Shown here in pieces: positions 1 through 5,843 of a stretch of DNA of 5,843 nt. Positions within the stretch are counted from its first letter, which is position 1; each line of letters opens with the position of its first letter. Below the pieces are notes generated by a model. It was not told the origin of the DNA. It saw only the letters and a list, made by a program, of their open reading frames with translations, and ran no database searches. The DNA is from JBDKGV01 sp039798005 (GTDB lineage Bacteria > Fibrobacterota > Fibrobacteria > UBA5070), in contig JBDKGV010000221.1 in assembly GCA_039798005.1 (NCBI GenBank), positions 1 through 5,843 on the forward strand. Reading direction: 5' to 3'. The translations under genes and the position numbers were made by a program.

Positions 1-675
1 TTTCTCGATCTCTTCCGGAATCGAGCTGGCAAGCGCCGAATTGCCGAGATTCGCGTTGATCTTGACCAGGAAATTCCGACCGATGATCATCGGTTCGAGT
101 TCGGTATGGTTGATATTGGCGGGAATCACGGCGCGGCCGCGTGCGATTTCCTCGCGAACGAATTCCGGTGTGATCAACCGCTGGATATTGGCGCCATAGG
201 ACTGACCGGGCGCCTGGTAAAAGCGGCCCTCACGGGGGGAGTTCGGGCCGAACCGCTCCATCAGGTCTTGCAGGCCTTGATTCTCCCGCAACGCAACGTA
301 TTCCATCTCGGGCGTGATGATGCCGGCGCGTGCATAGGCGAGCTGGGTCACGGCTCGATTCGACTTGGCGCGGCGCGTGGGACGCCAGCCGGGGATGCGC
401 GCCACTTCCGGCTCGACATCCTGGCGCCCTTCGATCCAGTCCTTCCGCACCTCGGGAATTCCTTTGGTGGGATCGGCATGGAATTCGGGATCACCCCATG
501 CACCCGAGGTGTCGTAGAGCTTGACCGTGCCGTTCTGGCGCTTGCTGCCATCGGGCAGCCGCGTGTCTTCGAGGAAGACTTCCTTCATGGGGATGCGGAT
601 GCCATGGGGGCCTTCCACATAGCACCGGGAGATGGTTCCCTTTTGTGATGTCTCGGCGTTGGTCTGTTCCAGCAT
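1..675 (-). CDS. thiC: Phosphomethylpyrimidine synthase ThiC, N-terminal part (3' end beyond window)
   Basis: ThiC is the cytoplasmic radical-SAM enzyme that rearranges aminoimidazole ribotide into hydroxymethylpyrimidine phosphate, the pyrimidine half of thiamine. The 225 visible codons start at ATG 675 and run off the left edge. Residues about 15-95 match the ThiC-associated N-terminal domain (IRIPMKEV, then YDTSGAWGDPEF, then GIPEVRKDWIEGR). The catalytic (beta/alpha)8 part begins with QLAYARAGIITPEMEYVALR (111-130) and continues with IPANINH and EPMIIGRNFLVKINANLGNS, which are near-invariant family signatures. As I recall the family, the last block usually reads NHPE; here it is NHTE (residues 189-192). 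Family members are about 600 residues, so well over half is missing, including the C-terminal CxxCxxxxC motif that binds the [4Fe-4S] cluster. The start is fixed by GGAGG four bases upstream and by the TPP riboswitch in the leader. Identification is very secure. Confidence 0.97.
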   Translation of the reverse strand, partial: MLEQTNAETSQKGTISRCYVEGPHGIRIPMKEVFLEDTRLPDGSKRQNGTVKLYDTSGAWGDPEFHADPTKGIPEVRKDWIEGRQDVEPEVARIPGWRPTRRAKSNRAVTQLAYARAGIITPEMEYVALRENQGLQDLMERFGPNSPREGRFYQAPGQSYGANIQRLITPEFVREEIARGRAVIPANINHTELEPMIIGRNFLVKINANLGNSALASSIPEEIEK

Positions 676-727
676 TCGTCCTCCAGTGGGCCGATGAGGA
701 GAACGGAGGTGGCGATCGACTCCACTT
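676..727 (-). promoter_or_regulatory. thiC ribosome binding site and riboswitch expression platform
   Basis: On the minus strand GGAGG (complement of 680-684) lies four bases before the thiC ATG and is a strong Shine-Dalgarno sequence. The short stretch between the riboswitch and the start holds two sequences able to pair with it: CCTCC (complement of 705-709), perfectly complementary to GGAGG, and TCCTC (complement of 696-700), complementary to the overlapping GAGGA. No run of T follows either possible hairpin, so the layout fits control of translation initiation rather than transcription termination. The pairings are seen directly; the switching model is inference from how TPP riboswitches work in many Gram-negative bacteria. 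Confidence 0.7.
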
Positions 728-826
728 CCAGACTCCCTACGGCGGCATGATCCGCATCAGGTGGCAGGGTGGCGGAAGCGATCCAAGATCCGTCTCAGTC
801 CGCGGCGTGCGGACCCCCCTGTCTGG
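728..826 (-). promoter_or_regulatory. TPP riboswitch (THI element) controlling thiC
   Basis: Read on the minus strand, this leader contains every conserved part of the thiamine pyrophosphate aptamer. P1 is CCAGAC (complement of 821-826) paired with GTCTGG (728-733). P2 is a perfect six-pair stem, GTCCGC with GCGGAC, immediately followed by the diagnostic CTGAGA (complement of 793-798). A P3 arm closes as CGGA/TCCG. Then come ACCCT, ACCTGATGCGGATCATG with a GCGG/CCGC stem, and the closing CGTAGGGA box (GTAGGGA is the complement of 734-740). In the known family, the CTGAGA side binds the pyrimidine ring and the other arm binds the pyrophosphate. TPP binding stabilises P1 and lowers expression of the downstream gene, which here is thiC, a standard target. 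The element starts 27 bases after the stop codon of the upstream gene. Confidence 0.96.
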
Positions 827-853
827 TCATTCCCCAAGCTACATCTCCAGGGC

Positions 854-2629
854 CTACTCGTCCACCAGTCGAATTTGGCGGATGGTGTCGATGGCGATTT
901 CGCGCACGGCCCCGTCGGCATTGCGGGCTCGCAGCAGGATGGGCGTCTTGCGCTTGTCCACCCGTTCGGGCCACAGGTACAGAAGCTTGCGCGGCGCTCC
1001 CTTGATGGTCAATTCCAACGGGGCGTCGACGACGACGGCGTAGTCAAGGAGCGGGCCGAGCTCCGAAGGCGGCAGTTCCCGCAACTCGCCGGAAAAGCGC
1101 GTCCGGGTGGAATGCTTGTCCTGCATCTCGGGACGCTCGGGCTTGGGCCAGACCGGGTCGGCTTGACTGGTCGCCACGGACGGCTCCGTCACCTCCATGC
1201 CTGGCACGGAGTCGATCTCGCGCCATTGCACTTCCTCTTCCCGCAAGGGAGGAGGTTCGTAGCCGAGCTTGGCGAGCGATTCTCGCAAGGACGCCTCCTC
1301 GCGCGAATCCACGACAAATCCCCAGCCGGGAATCTCTTCCCGCAGGAAACCCGCCAGTTGAGGCAGGCTTGCCAGTTCCCGTTGCCGACGCGGGTCGCGC
1401 ACCTGCAGAAGAGTCACGGACCGGAGCGAGCACAGCGTGCGGGCTTCCGTCCAGCTCTGCAGGCTCTGGCGGACATTGTCCGGCGGAGCAAGCGTCGTGA
1501 TCCAGTTCTGCGCTTCCTCAAGCGAAGTCGTGGAAATGCCGGCAAGCCATGTGTCCCGTTCGAGGCGGAATCGGGCATAGAGCTCGACATCCTCGCGGGA
1601 GGCCAGAAGATGGGCAAAGAACCAGTCGCGAAGGCCCGTTCCCGGAGGAAGGAGCAGCGTGTGGTCGGGAGTGATGCGCGGGGTGTCCGCCGGGGGCGGG
1701 GTGGGTGTGTTGCGGCGGATGGCCACAAGCCGCAAGTCCCGGACGCAGGGCTCAAGAATCCCGCAGAGGATGCCCAAGCGAAGATTTTCGGGGAGCTGAT
1801 GCCAAAGCGGGGAGCTTTCTTGGGGTTCGGCGCCGAACCAGAGGCTGGCTTCCTTGCCTTCCAGCCAATCCTCGCTCCAAAGTTCACCCAACTCCAAGGC
1901 GTTGGGGAAGCGGGATTGCCACCAGGCCTGAATCTCATGGGAGAAGGATTCCAAGAGCGTCGGAATCGATGCCGTGAGGTCCAGGCGACCATTGCCGCAG
2001 CGGATATGGCCTTCTCGGGACAGCCAAGTCAGTGCCAGGCGCGCGGCGTCCACGGGAGCCTGTTCCCCCAACGGCAGGAGCATGGAGTAGCCCTCCGCGA
2101 GGGCCTGGCTGTCGCGGCGGTTCAGGCTTCCGTCCCGGTTGGTGCGGACCTTGCCGAGGATGATCCGGGCGAACAAGGCGGTGGTGCCTTGCAGGAAGCG
2201 CCAGTGCCAGGAAAGCGGAGGGGATGTTGCGTCGGGGATGGATACGGCATCCAGGCGCCCCTTGAGGAGCGGCAGACGGTATTCCTCGAAGACGCGAAGG
2301 ATCAGGCCGTCCTCGTCGCGTTCCATGGCGCACCACAGGCCGTCGCGCAGGCGATCGGCGAGATGATGGACCTGGATGTCCTGGAGTCCGAGGATGCGAT
2401 GCAGATGCGAGAGGCGCAATCCGGCCGCCCCGCGCAAGGCGACCAGTTCCAGCGATCTGCGCAGCAGGGGCTCCAGCTTGTCCAGCCGGACAGGGTCGAG
2501 AGCCCAGCGCATCAGCTCCTCCTGGATGCGTGCCTTGGAGTAGATGCCCTCGCGGACGCAGTGGGCTTCGTGAAGTTCGGTGGGAGTCTCGCGCGGTGCG
2601 AGATCAAGCCATTCCAGGAGAGTCGTCAT
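854..2629 (-). CDS. XPB/Ssl2 helicase-associated-like protein without helicase motor; WYL-like C-terminus
   Basis: Predicted soluble protein of 591 aa; no signal peptide or membrane segment is visible. Residues about 317-460 (from ITPDHTLLLPPG through the Leu/Arg-rich helices to WGFVVDSREEASLRESLAKL) resemble the XPB/Ssl2 N-terminal-like 'helicase-associated' domain (Pfam Helicase_C_3). The N-terminal 300 residues have the helical, winged-helix-like patterning seen in stand-alone members of that group. A Pro-rich linker (309-313) precedes the domain, and a charged, probably disordered linker spans about 465-515. The last 65 residues (525-590, ending with REIAIDTIRQIRLVD) look like a WYL-type beta domain. 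No Walker A or DExH motif is present, so it is not itself a helicase; its function is unknown, perhaps DNA/RNA binding or regulation. ATG 2629 is preferred over GTG 2683 because the first ten codons of the longer version lack the gene's G/C third-position bias and contain a palindrome. Neither start has a strong ribosome binding site. The coding frame is confident, the family moderately so. Confidence 0.8.
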   Translation of the reverse strand: MTTLLEWLDLAPRETPTELHEAHCVREGIYSKARIQEELMRWALDPVRLDKLEPLLRRSLELVALRGAAGLRLSHLHRILGLQDIQVHHLADRLRDGLWCAMERDEDGLILRVFEEYRLPLLKGRLDAVSIPDATSPPLSWHWRFLQGTTALFARIILGKVRTNRDGSLNRRDSQALAEGYSMLLPLGEQAPVDAARLALTWLSREGHIRCGNGRLDLTASIPTLLESFSHEIQAWWQSRFPNALELGELWSEDWLEGKEASLWFGAEPQESSPLWHQLPENLRLGILCGILEPCVRDLRLVAIRRNTPTPPPADTPRITPDHTLLLPPGTGLRDWFFAHLLASREDVELYARFRLERDTWLAGISTTSLEEAQNWITTLAPPDNVRQSLQSWTEARTLCSLRSVTLLQVRDPRRQRELASLPQLAGFLREEIPGWGFVVDSREEASLRESLAKLGYEPPPLREEEVQWREIDSVPGMEVTEPSVATSQADPVWPKPERPEMQDKHSTRTRFSGELRELPPSELGPLLDYAVVVDAPLELTIKGAPRKLLYLWPERVDKRKTPILLRARNADGAVREIAIDTIRQIRLVDE

Positions 2630-2645
2630 GGAGTCGATGCCGTCC

Positions 2646-2662
2646 TTGACAGATTCTGTCAA
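2646..2662. repeat. Perfect 17-base palindrome, operator candidate
   Basis: TTGACAGA-T-TCTGTCAA is an exact eight-base inverted repeat around a single central base. It sits 10 bases after the ffh stop and 16 bases before the preferred ATG of the next gene. No T-run follows on either strand, so it is a poor terminator. Symmetry and position suit binding by a dimeric repressor. If translation starts at GTG 2683, the palindrome would instead be inside the coding region. Its regulator is unknown. Confidence 0.45.
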
Positions 2663-2672
2663 AATGTGCGTT

Positions 2673-4043
2673 TCAGAAGCCACCCATTCCCGGGAGCTTG
2701 AGATTGGATGGCAGCTTGCCGCCGGCCATCTTCTTCAGGGCGCCCATGCGGCCGCCCATCTTGCTGATCTGGCTCATGAGGGTGCGCATCTGCTCGTATT
2801 GCTTGAGCACTTGGTTCACCTCTTGAAGGGATGTGCCGGAACCCTTGGCGATGCGAAGGCGGCGCTGGCCATTGAGGATCTTCGGCGCCTTGCGTTCCTT
2901 CCTGGTCATCGAGGAGAGGATGGCCTCGACATGCAGCATCTGCTTCGGATCGACCTTGGATGCGGCGTCCTTCATGGCGGCACCACCGGGCATCATGCCC
3001 AGGATGTCGGTGAGGGAACCCATCTTCTTCACCTGCCGGATCTGGGCGAGCATGTCGTCCAGATCGAAGGTGTTCTTCATCATCTTCTTGGAAAGGCGCT
3101 CGACTTCCTCCTTGTCCAAGGTGTCCTGGGCGCGTTCGACAAGGCCGACGATGTCGCCCATGCCGAGAATCCGCCCGGCCATCCGGTCGGGATCGAACAG
3201 TTCGAATGCCGTCACCGCCTCGCCCGTGCCGGCGTAGGTCACGCGGGTGCCGGTGGCGCGGGCCAAGGAAAGCGCCGCACCTCCGCGGGCGTCGCCGTCG
3301 GTCTTGGTGAGGATGACCCCGGTGACCGACAGGCGCTCATGGAAGCTCTTGGCGACCCGGACGGCTTCCTGGCCCGTCATGGCGTCGGCCACGAAATAGA
3401 TCTGCTCGGGCGAGAGCTCCCGCTTGAGCTGGGAAAGCTCCTCCATCAAGGCGTCGTCGATCTGCAAACGGCCGGCGGTGTCGTAGATCACCACGTCGCA
3501 GTTCATGTCGCGGGCCTTTTGACGCGCCCGGCGAGCGATGCCCACGGGATCCTTGGGATCCTCGAAATGGACGGGAATGCCCATCTTCTCGCCCAGGACC
3601 TTCAACTGCTCGATGGCGGCGGGGCGATAGATGTCGCAGGCGGCAAGCATCGGCTTGCGCCCTTTCTTGTCCCGCAGGTGCAGGGCAAGCTTCGCCGCCG
3701 TGGTCGTCTTGCCCGAGCCCTGCAGCCCGCAGAGCAGGATCTGGGCCGGGTTGCCATGGTACTGGGGTTCCTTCGGTTCTCCACCCAAGGCTTCGACCAA
3801 GGCGTCGTGCAGCAGCTTGACCATGTGCTGGCCGGCGGTGACCGAGATGGTCACTTCCTCGCCAAGGGCCTTTTCCTTGATGCGAGAAATGAACTCGCGT
3901 GCCACATCGAGTTCGACGTCGGCCTCCAGCAGGGCACGACGGACGTCGCGCAGCGCTTCGGTGACGTTTTCTTCAGTGAGCCGCGATTCGCCGCGGAGCT
4001 TTTTCATGACGCCTTCCAGGCGTCGTTCCAATGCCTCGAACAT
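2673..4043 (-). CDS. ffh: Signal recognition particle protein Ffh (SRP54 homologue)
   Basis: Ffh is the GTPase of the bacterial signal recognition particle. It binds 4.5S RNA and hydrophobic signal sequences emerging from the ribosome and, with FtsY, delivers the complex to the SecYEG membrane channel. The 456-aa length is normal for the family. Order of domains: helical N domain (1-90, with RLTEENVTEALRDVRRALLEADV from 21); G domain with P-loop GLQGSGKTT (106-114), DTAGR (188-192), TKTDGDARGG (246-255) and DPVGIA (165-170); then the Met-rich M domain (about 325-430) with the RNA-binding signature MTRKERKAPKILNGQRRLRI (379-398) followed by GSG. The tail is Gly/Met-rich (LPGMGGF). ATG 4043 is chosen because homology begins exactly there (MFEALERRLEGVMKKLRG). 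The same frame stays open further upstream, but that stretch is antisense to the sensor gene and shows no similarity to Ffh. The ribosome binding site is weak: GGAG lies about 15 bases upstream. The gene is divergent from the sensor gene. Confidence 0.98.
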   Translation of the reverse strand: MFEALERRLEGVMKKLRGESRLTEENVTEALRDVRRALLEADVELDVAREFISRIKEKALGEEVTISVTAGQHMVKLLHDALVEALGGEPKEPQYHGNPAQILLCGLQGSGKTTTAAKLALHLRDKKGRKPMLAACDIYRPAAIEQLKVLGEKMGIPVHFEDPKDPVGIARRARQKARDMNCDVVIYDTAGRLQIDDALMEELSQLKRELSPEQIYFVADAMTGQEAVRVAKSFHERLSVTGVILTKTDGDARGGAALSLARATGTRVTYAGTGEAVTAFELFDPDRMAGRILGMGDIVGLVERAQDTLDKEEVERLSKKMMKNTFDLDDMLAQIRQVKKMGSLTDILGMMPGGAAMKDAASKVDPKQMLHVEAILSSMTRKERKAPKILNGQRRLRIAKGSGTSLQEVNQVLKQYEQMRTLMSQISKMGGRMGALKKMAGGKLPSNLKLPGMGGF

Positions 4044-4140
4044 ATCTTGCAAAGGTAACTCCAGATGATGGTCTGACCGGGAATGGTGACAGGAATCGTC
4101 CGTATCCGTTGGTGTGCTTTGCGCTGGAATTGAATCGGAC

Positions 4141-4144
4141 AGGA
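4141..4144 (+). promoter_or_regulatory. Ribosome binding site of the sensor gene
   Basis: AGGA ends seven bases before ATG 4152. This favours 4152 over the adjacent ATG 4149 (four bases away) and over ATG 4161, which has no purine-rich sequence at a suitable distance. The reading frame is closed by a TGA at 4131-4133, so no start further upstream is possible. The rest of the 108-bp divergent intergenic region (4044-4151) shows no convincing sigma-70 promoter on either strand. Confidence 0.55.
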
Positions 4145-4151
4145 TGGTATG

Positions 4152-5843
4152 ATGGTCCCGATGAACCGCCTGCTCGAGATGTTCCGTTCGTGGAATTGCG
4201 CGAGAATCCTTGGAATGCCTGCCAAGTGGTTCGCAATCGCCATCCCCGCTGGACTCGTGCTCAATGTCCTGCTGTTCTGGTGGGTGGGGGTTTTGGAGCT
4301 GGATGCTCAAAAGTTGCGGATCTACCTGCTGGCTTCCGACATCGCGCATACGCTGCCATCGCAAAGAATCGCCGAACTCAAGGGTGACTCGACCGATCTG
4401 ACAAGTCCGTCCTATCGTCAGATCAAGGCCGAGCTTCGGATTCAGCGGCACAATGCCCGAGGAATCCGCTTCTTGTACCTGCTGCGCAAGCAGGGGGATC
4501 GCATCCTGTTCCTGGCGGACTCGGAGGATTCCGGCAGCGTGGAGGAGTCCCCTCCCGGGCAAGTGTACTCGGAGGCCAGTGCAGGGTTGAAAGCTGCCTT
4601 CGATCACAAAACCGATCTTGTCGAAGGCCCCTTCGAGGATCGATGGGGGGACTGGTACACGGGGCTTGCGCCGGTCCTGGACTCCAGGGACGGTACGCTG
4701 CTGGGCTTTTTTGGAATGGACCAGTCCAGTCATGTCGTCGAGCAAGCCGTACTTCATGAACGACTGAAATTCCTGTGCTTGAGTTTCCTGATCTGGACCA
4801 TTGCCTTCATGGCTCTATGGTTGAAACACCGGTATGAGGCGGAAATCCATGACAGCGGATCGGGTCGTCGGATTGCAAGGCGGGGGACGCCGCTTTTGGC
4901 CGCGACACTTGGGCTGTGCATCACGGGATACCTTGCGATCGATCGGTGGGATGCCTCGAAACTCAAGATGCGCAACATCGTTCGCCAGCGATCTGCGGCG
5001 GTGATTTCTCAGATCCAGGCCGCAATCGAGCGTCGGGATCATCGTCTTTCGGAGATCGCCCGAGATGTGGGCATCGATCCAAGATTTGATCCTGGTGATT
5101 TTGCCGATGCTTTGAACAGTTCCGATGCTGGAACATCAGGAATGTTGGAGATGGCGTGGATGGCAACCGGTCAAGCCGCACCTCTCCACGGTGTTTCCTG
5201 TGGCAATCGATGGCACGCGTTGTCCGGGAAAATGGGCGATTCTATACGGGTTCAAGCATATTTTCATCGAATATCCTTGAAATGGATGGATACTTGTATT
5301 GAGTCGACTTCAGATTCGCTGATCTCGGATATGCGGCGTAATGATTTGATGGGTATGGCCCGTGGTGAACATCGGGTGATCTCTTCTGAACTCTTTCCTT
5401 CGCGGGATGGAGTCGAATCGCCAAAATTCCTTGTATTTGAGCCGATTTTTCGAAATGACGGCGTTCGCGATTCAAGTAAAGTGGATCGGCACAAGCAATT
5501 TGTTGGATTCCTTCAAGGAACCTATTCGCTGTCTTTCTTCTTGGAAATTCAGATGAGACGGATTCCCAGTGCCGACATTGGTGTATCTGTACAGCAAATG
5601 AATCATGATTCCATGGGATTGATGTGGAAATACTCTTCCCCCTTGAGTAAAATCAATTGGAGTGATACGGAGTATTCACATCATCAGATGATCAGTCAAG
5701 GCGGGCAAGGTTGGTTGATTACCGTGAATCCTGGGAGGGATTTTCTAAGTCAAGCGAAATCCAATGGTCATTGGTGGATTCTATTTTCAGGACTATTCCT
5801 GTCAGGGCTGCTGGCGTGGGCAGTGGAAAGGAACCTTACGGAA
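4152..5843 (+). CDS. Membrane sensor protein with two extracytoplasmic sensing regions, N-terminal part (output domain beyond window)
   Basis: An open frame of 564 codons without a stop reaches the right edge. Four hydrophobic segments are visible: about residues 26-48, 206-224, 246-263 and 541-559. The loop between the second and third (225-245, with KHR, GRR and ARR) is strongly basic, so it should be cytoplasmic; segments 49-205 and 264-540 should then be extracytoplasmic. The first sensing region has a pattern I recognise from sensor histidine kinases and diguanylate cyclases: LKGDSTDLTSPSYRQIKAEL (76-95), RFLYLL, FLADSE, SPPGQVY (133-139), then VEGPFEDRWGDWYTGLAPV and GFFGMD. The second is CHASE-like: an amphipathic helix after TM3 (275-305), FLVFEPIF (426-433) and FVGFLQGTYSLSFFLEI (450-466) just before TM4. 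The sequence after TM4 (VERNLTE) would lead into PAS, histidine-kinase or GGDEF domains, but none is visible. The ligand is unknown. G+C falls from about 60% to about 40% in the second half. The first-sensor assignment is good, CHASE is moderate, and the output type is not determinable. Confidence 0.85.
   Translation, partial: MVPMNRLLEMFRSWNCARILGMPAKWFAIAIPAGLVLNVLLFWWVGVLELDAQKLRIYLLASDIAHTLPSQRIAELKGDSTDLTSPSYRQIKAELRIQRHNARGIRFLYLLRKQGDRILFLADSEDSGSVEESPPGQVYSEASAGLKAAFDHKTDLVEGPFEDRWGDWYTGLAPVLDSRDGTLLGFFGMDQSSHVVEQAVLHERLKFLCLSFLIWTIAFMALWLKHRYEAEIHDSGSGRRIARRGTPLLAATLGLCITGYLAIDRWDASKLKMRNIVRQRSAAVISQIQAAIERRDHRLSEIARDVGIDPRFDPGDFADALNSSDAGTSGMLEMAWMATGQAAPLHGVSCGNRWHALSGKMGDSIRVQAYFHRISLKWMDTCIESTSDSLISDMRRNDLMGMARGEHRVISSELFPSRDGVESPKFLVFEPIFRNDGVRDSSKVDRHKQFVGFLQGTYSLSFFLEIQMRRIPSADIGVSVQQMNHDSMGLMWKYSSPLSKINWSDTEYSHHQMISQGGQGWLITVNPGRDFLSQAKSNGHWWILFSGLFLSGLLAWAVERNLTE

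Noticed and set aside
106..648. Plus-strand open frame of 180 codons opposite thiC
   Set aside because: Antisense shadow of the unmistakable ThiC N-terminal coding sequence.
2646..2662. The palindrome as an intrinsic terminator of ffh
   Set aside because: No T-run follows on the minus strand, and the stem would have only a one- to three-base loop.
761..2701. Plus-strand open frame of 646 codons opposite the XPB-like gene
   Set aside because: It is antisense to a frame with recognisable domain structure, its translation has no family resemblance, and long antisense frames are expected in GC-rich coding DNA.
2580..4058. Plus-strand open frame of 492 codons opposite ffh
   Set aside because: The His/Gly/Leu-rich translation is the typical shadow of a GC-rich gene; ffh on the other strand is certain.
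4062..4078. Short inverted repeats CAGA/TCTG and GGTC-T-GACC in the ffh leader
   Set aside because: Four-base arms are expected by chance and do not line up with any promoter element.
4125..4153. Possible promoter with TATGAT at 4148-4153, which would give a leaderless start at ATG 4161
   Set aside because: The matching upstream box (TGGAAT) fits the -35 consensus at only three of six positions, and the AGGA before ATG 4152 explains the start better.
4044..4757. Upstream extension of ffh by 238 codons
   Set aside because: Ffh homology begins at Met 4043. The extension is antisense to the sensor gene, has no similarity to Ffh, and would make the protein far too long.

Overview
The window is high-GC bacterial DNA (several 60-base lines counted by hand are near 60% G+C). 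It carries four protein genes and one clear riboswitch. The gene set (bacterial Ffh, ThiC under a TPP riboswitch, and a membrane sensor with two extracytoplasmic sensing regions) points to a free-living, thiamine-synthesising bacterium, probably with a Gram-negative-type envelope. I cannot assign a phylum with confidence.

Minus-strand block, read right to left (4043 down to 1): ffh (2673-4043, complete, 456 aa); then an XPB/Ssl2 helicase-associated-like protein without a helicase motor (854-2629, 591 aa, possible GTG start at 2683); then a TPP riboswitch (728-826) with a short expression platform that appears to sequester the ribosome binding site; then the first 225 codons of thiC (675 down to 1), which runs off the left edge. 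All three genes point the same way with short gaps and no convincing intrinsic terminator between them, so read-through is possible. The riboswitch would still give thiC its own thiamine control. A perfect 17-base palindrome (2646-2662) lies between the ffh stop and the preferred start of the middle gene.

Plus strand, right part: after a 108-bp divergent intergenic region, an open frame begins at 4152 and stays open to the window end (564 codons). Its predicted topology is TM, extracytoplasmic sensor, TM, basic cytoplasmic loop, TM, second (CHASE-like) extracytoplasmic region, TM. It is therefore the input half of a signalling protein whose output domain lies beyond the window. Base composition falls from about 60% to about 40% G+C inside this gene, close to where the second sensor region begins.

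The genes serve different processes: thiamine pyrimidine synthesis, co-translational membrane targeting, an uncharacterised regulatory or nucleic-acid-linked protein, and environmental sensing. I see no rRNA, tRNA, CRISPR array, insertion sequence or integrase. The best candidates for novelty are the motor-less XPB-like/WYL-like protein beside ffh, and the tandem dual-sensor protein with its internal composition break.
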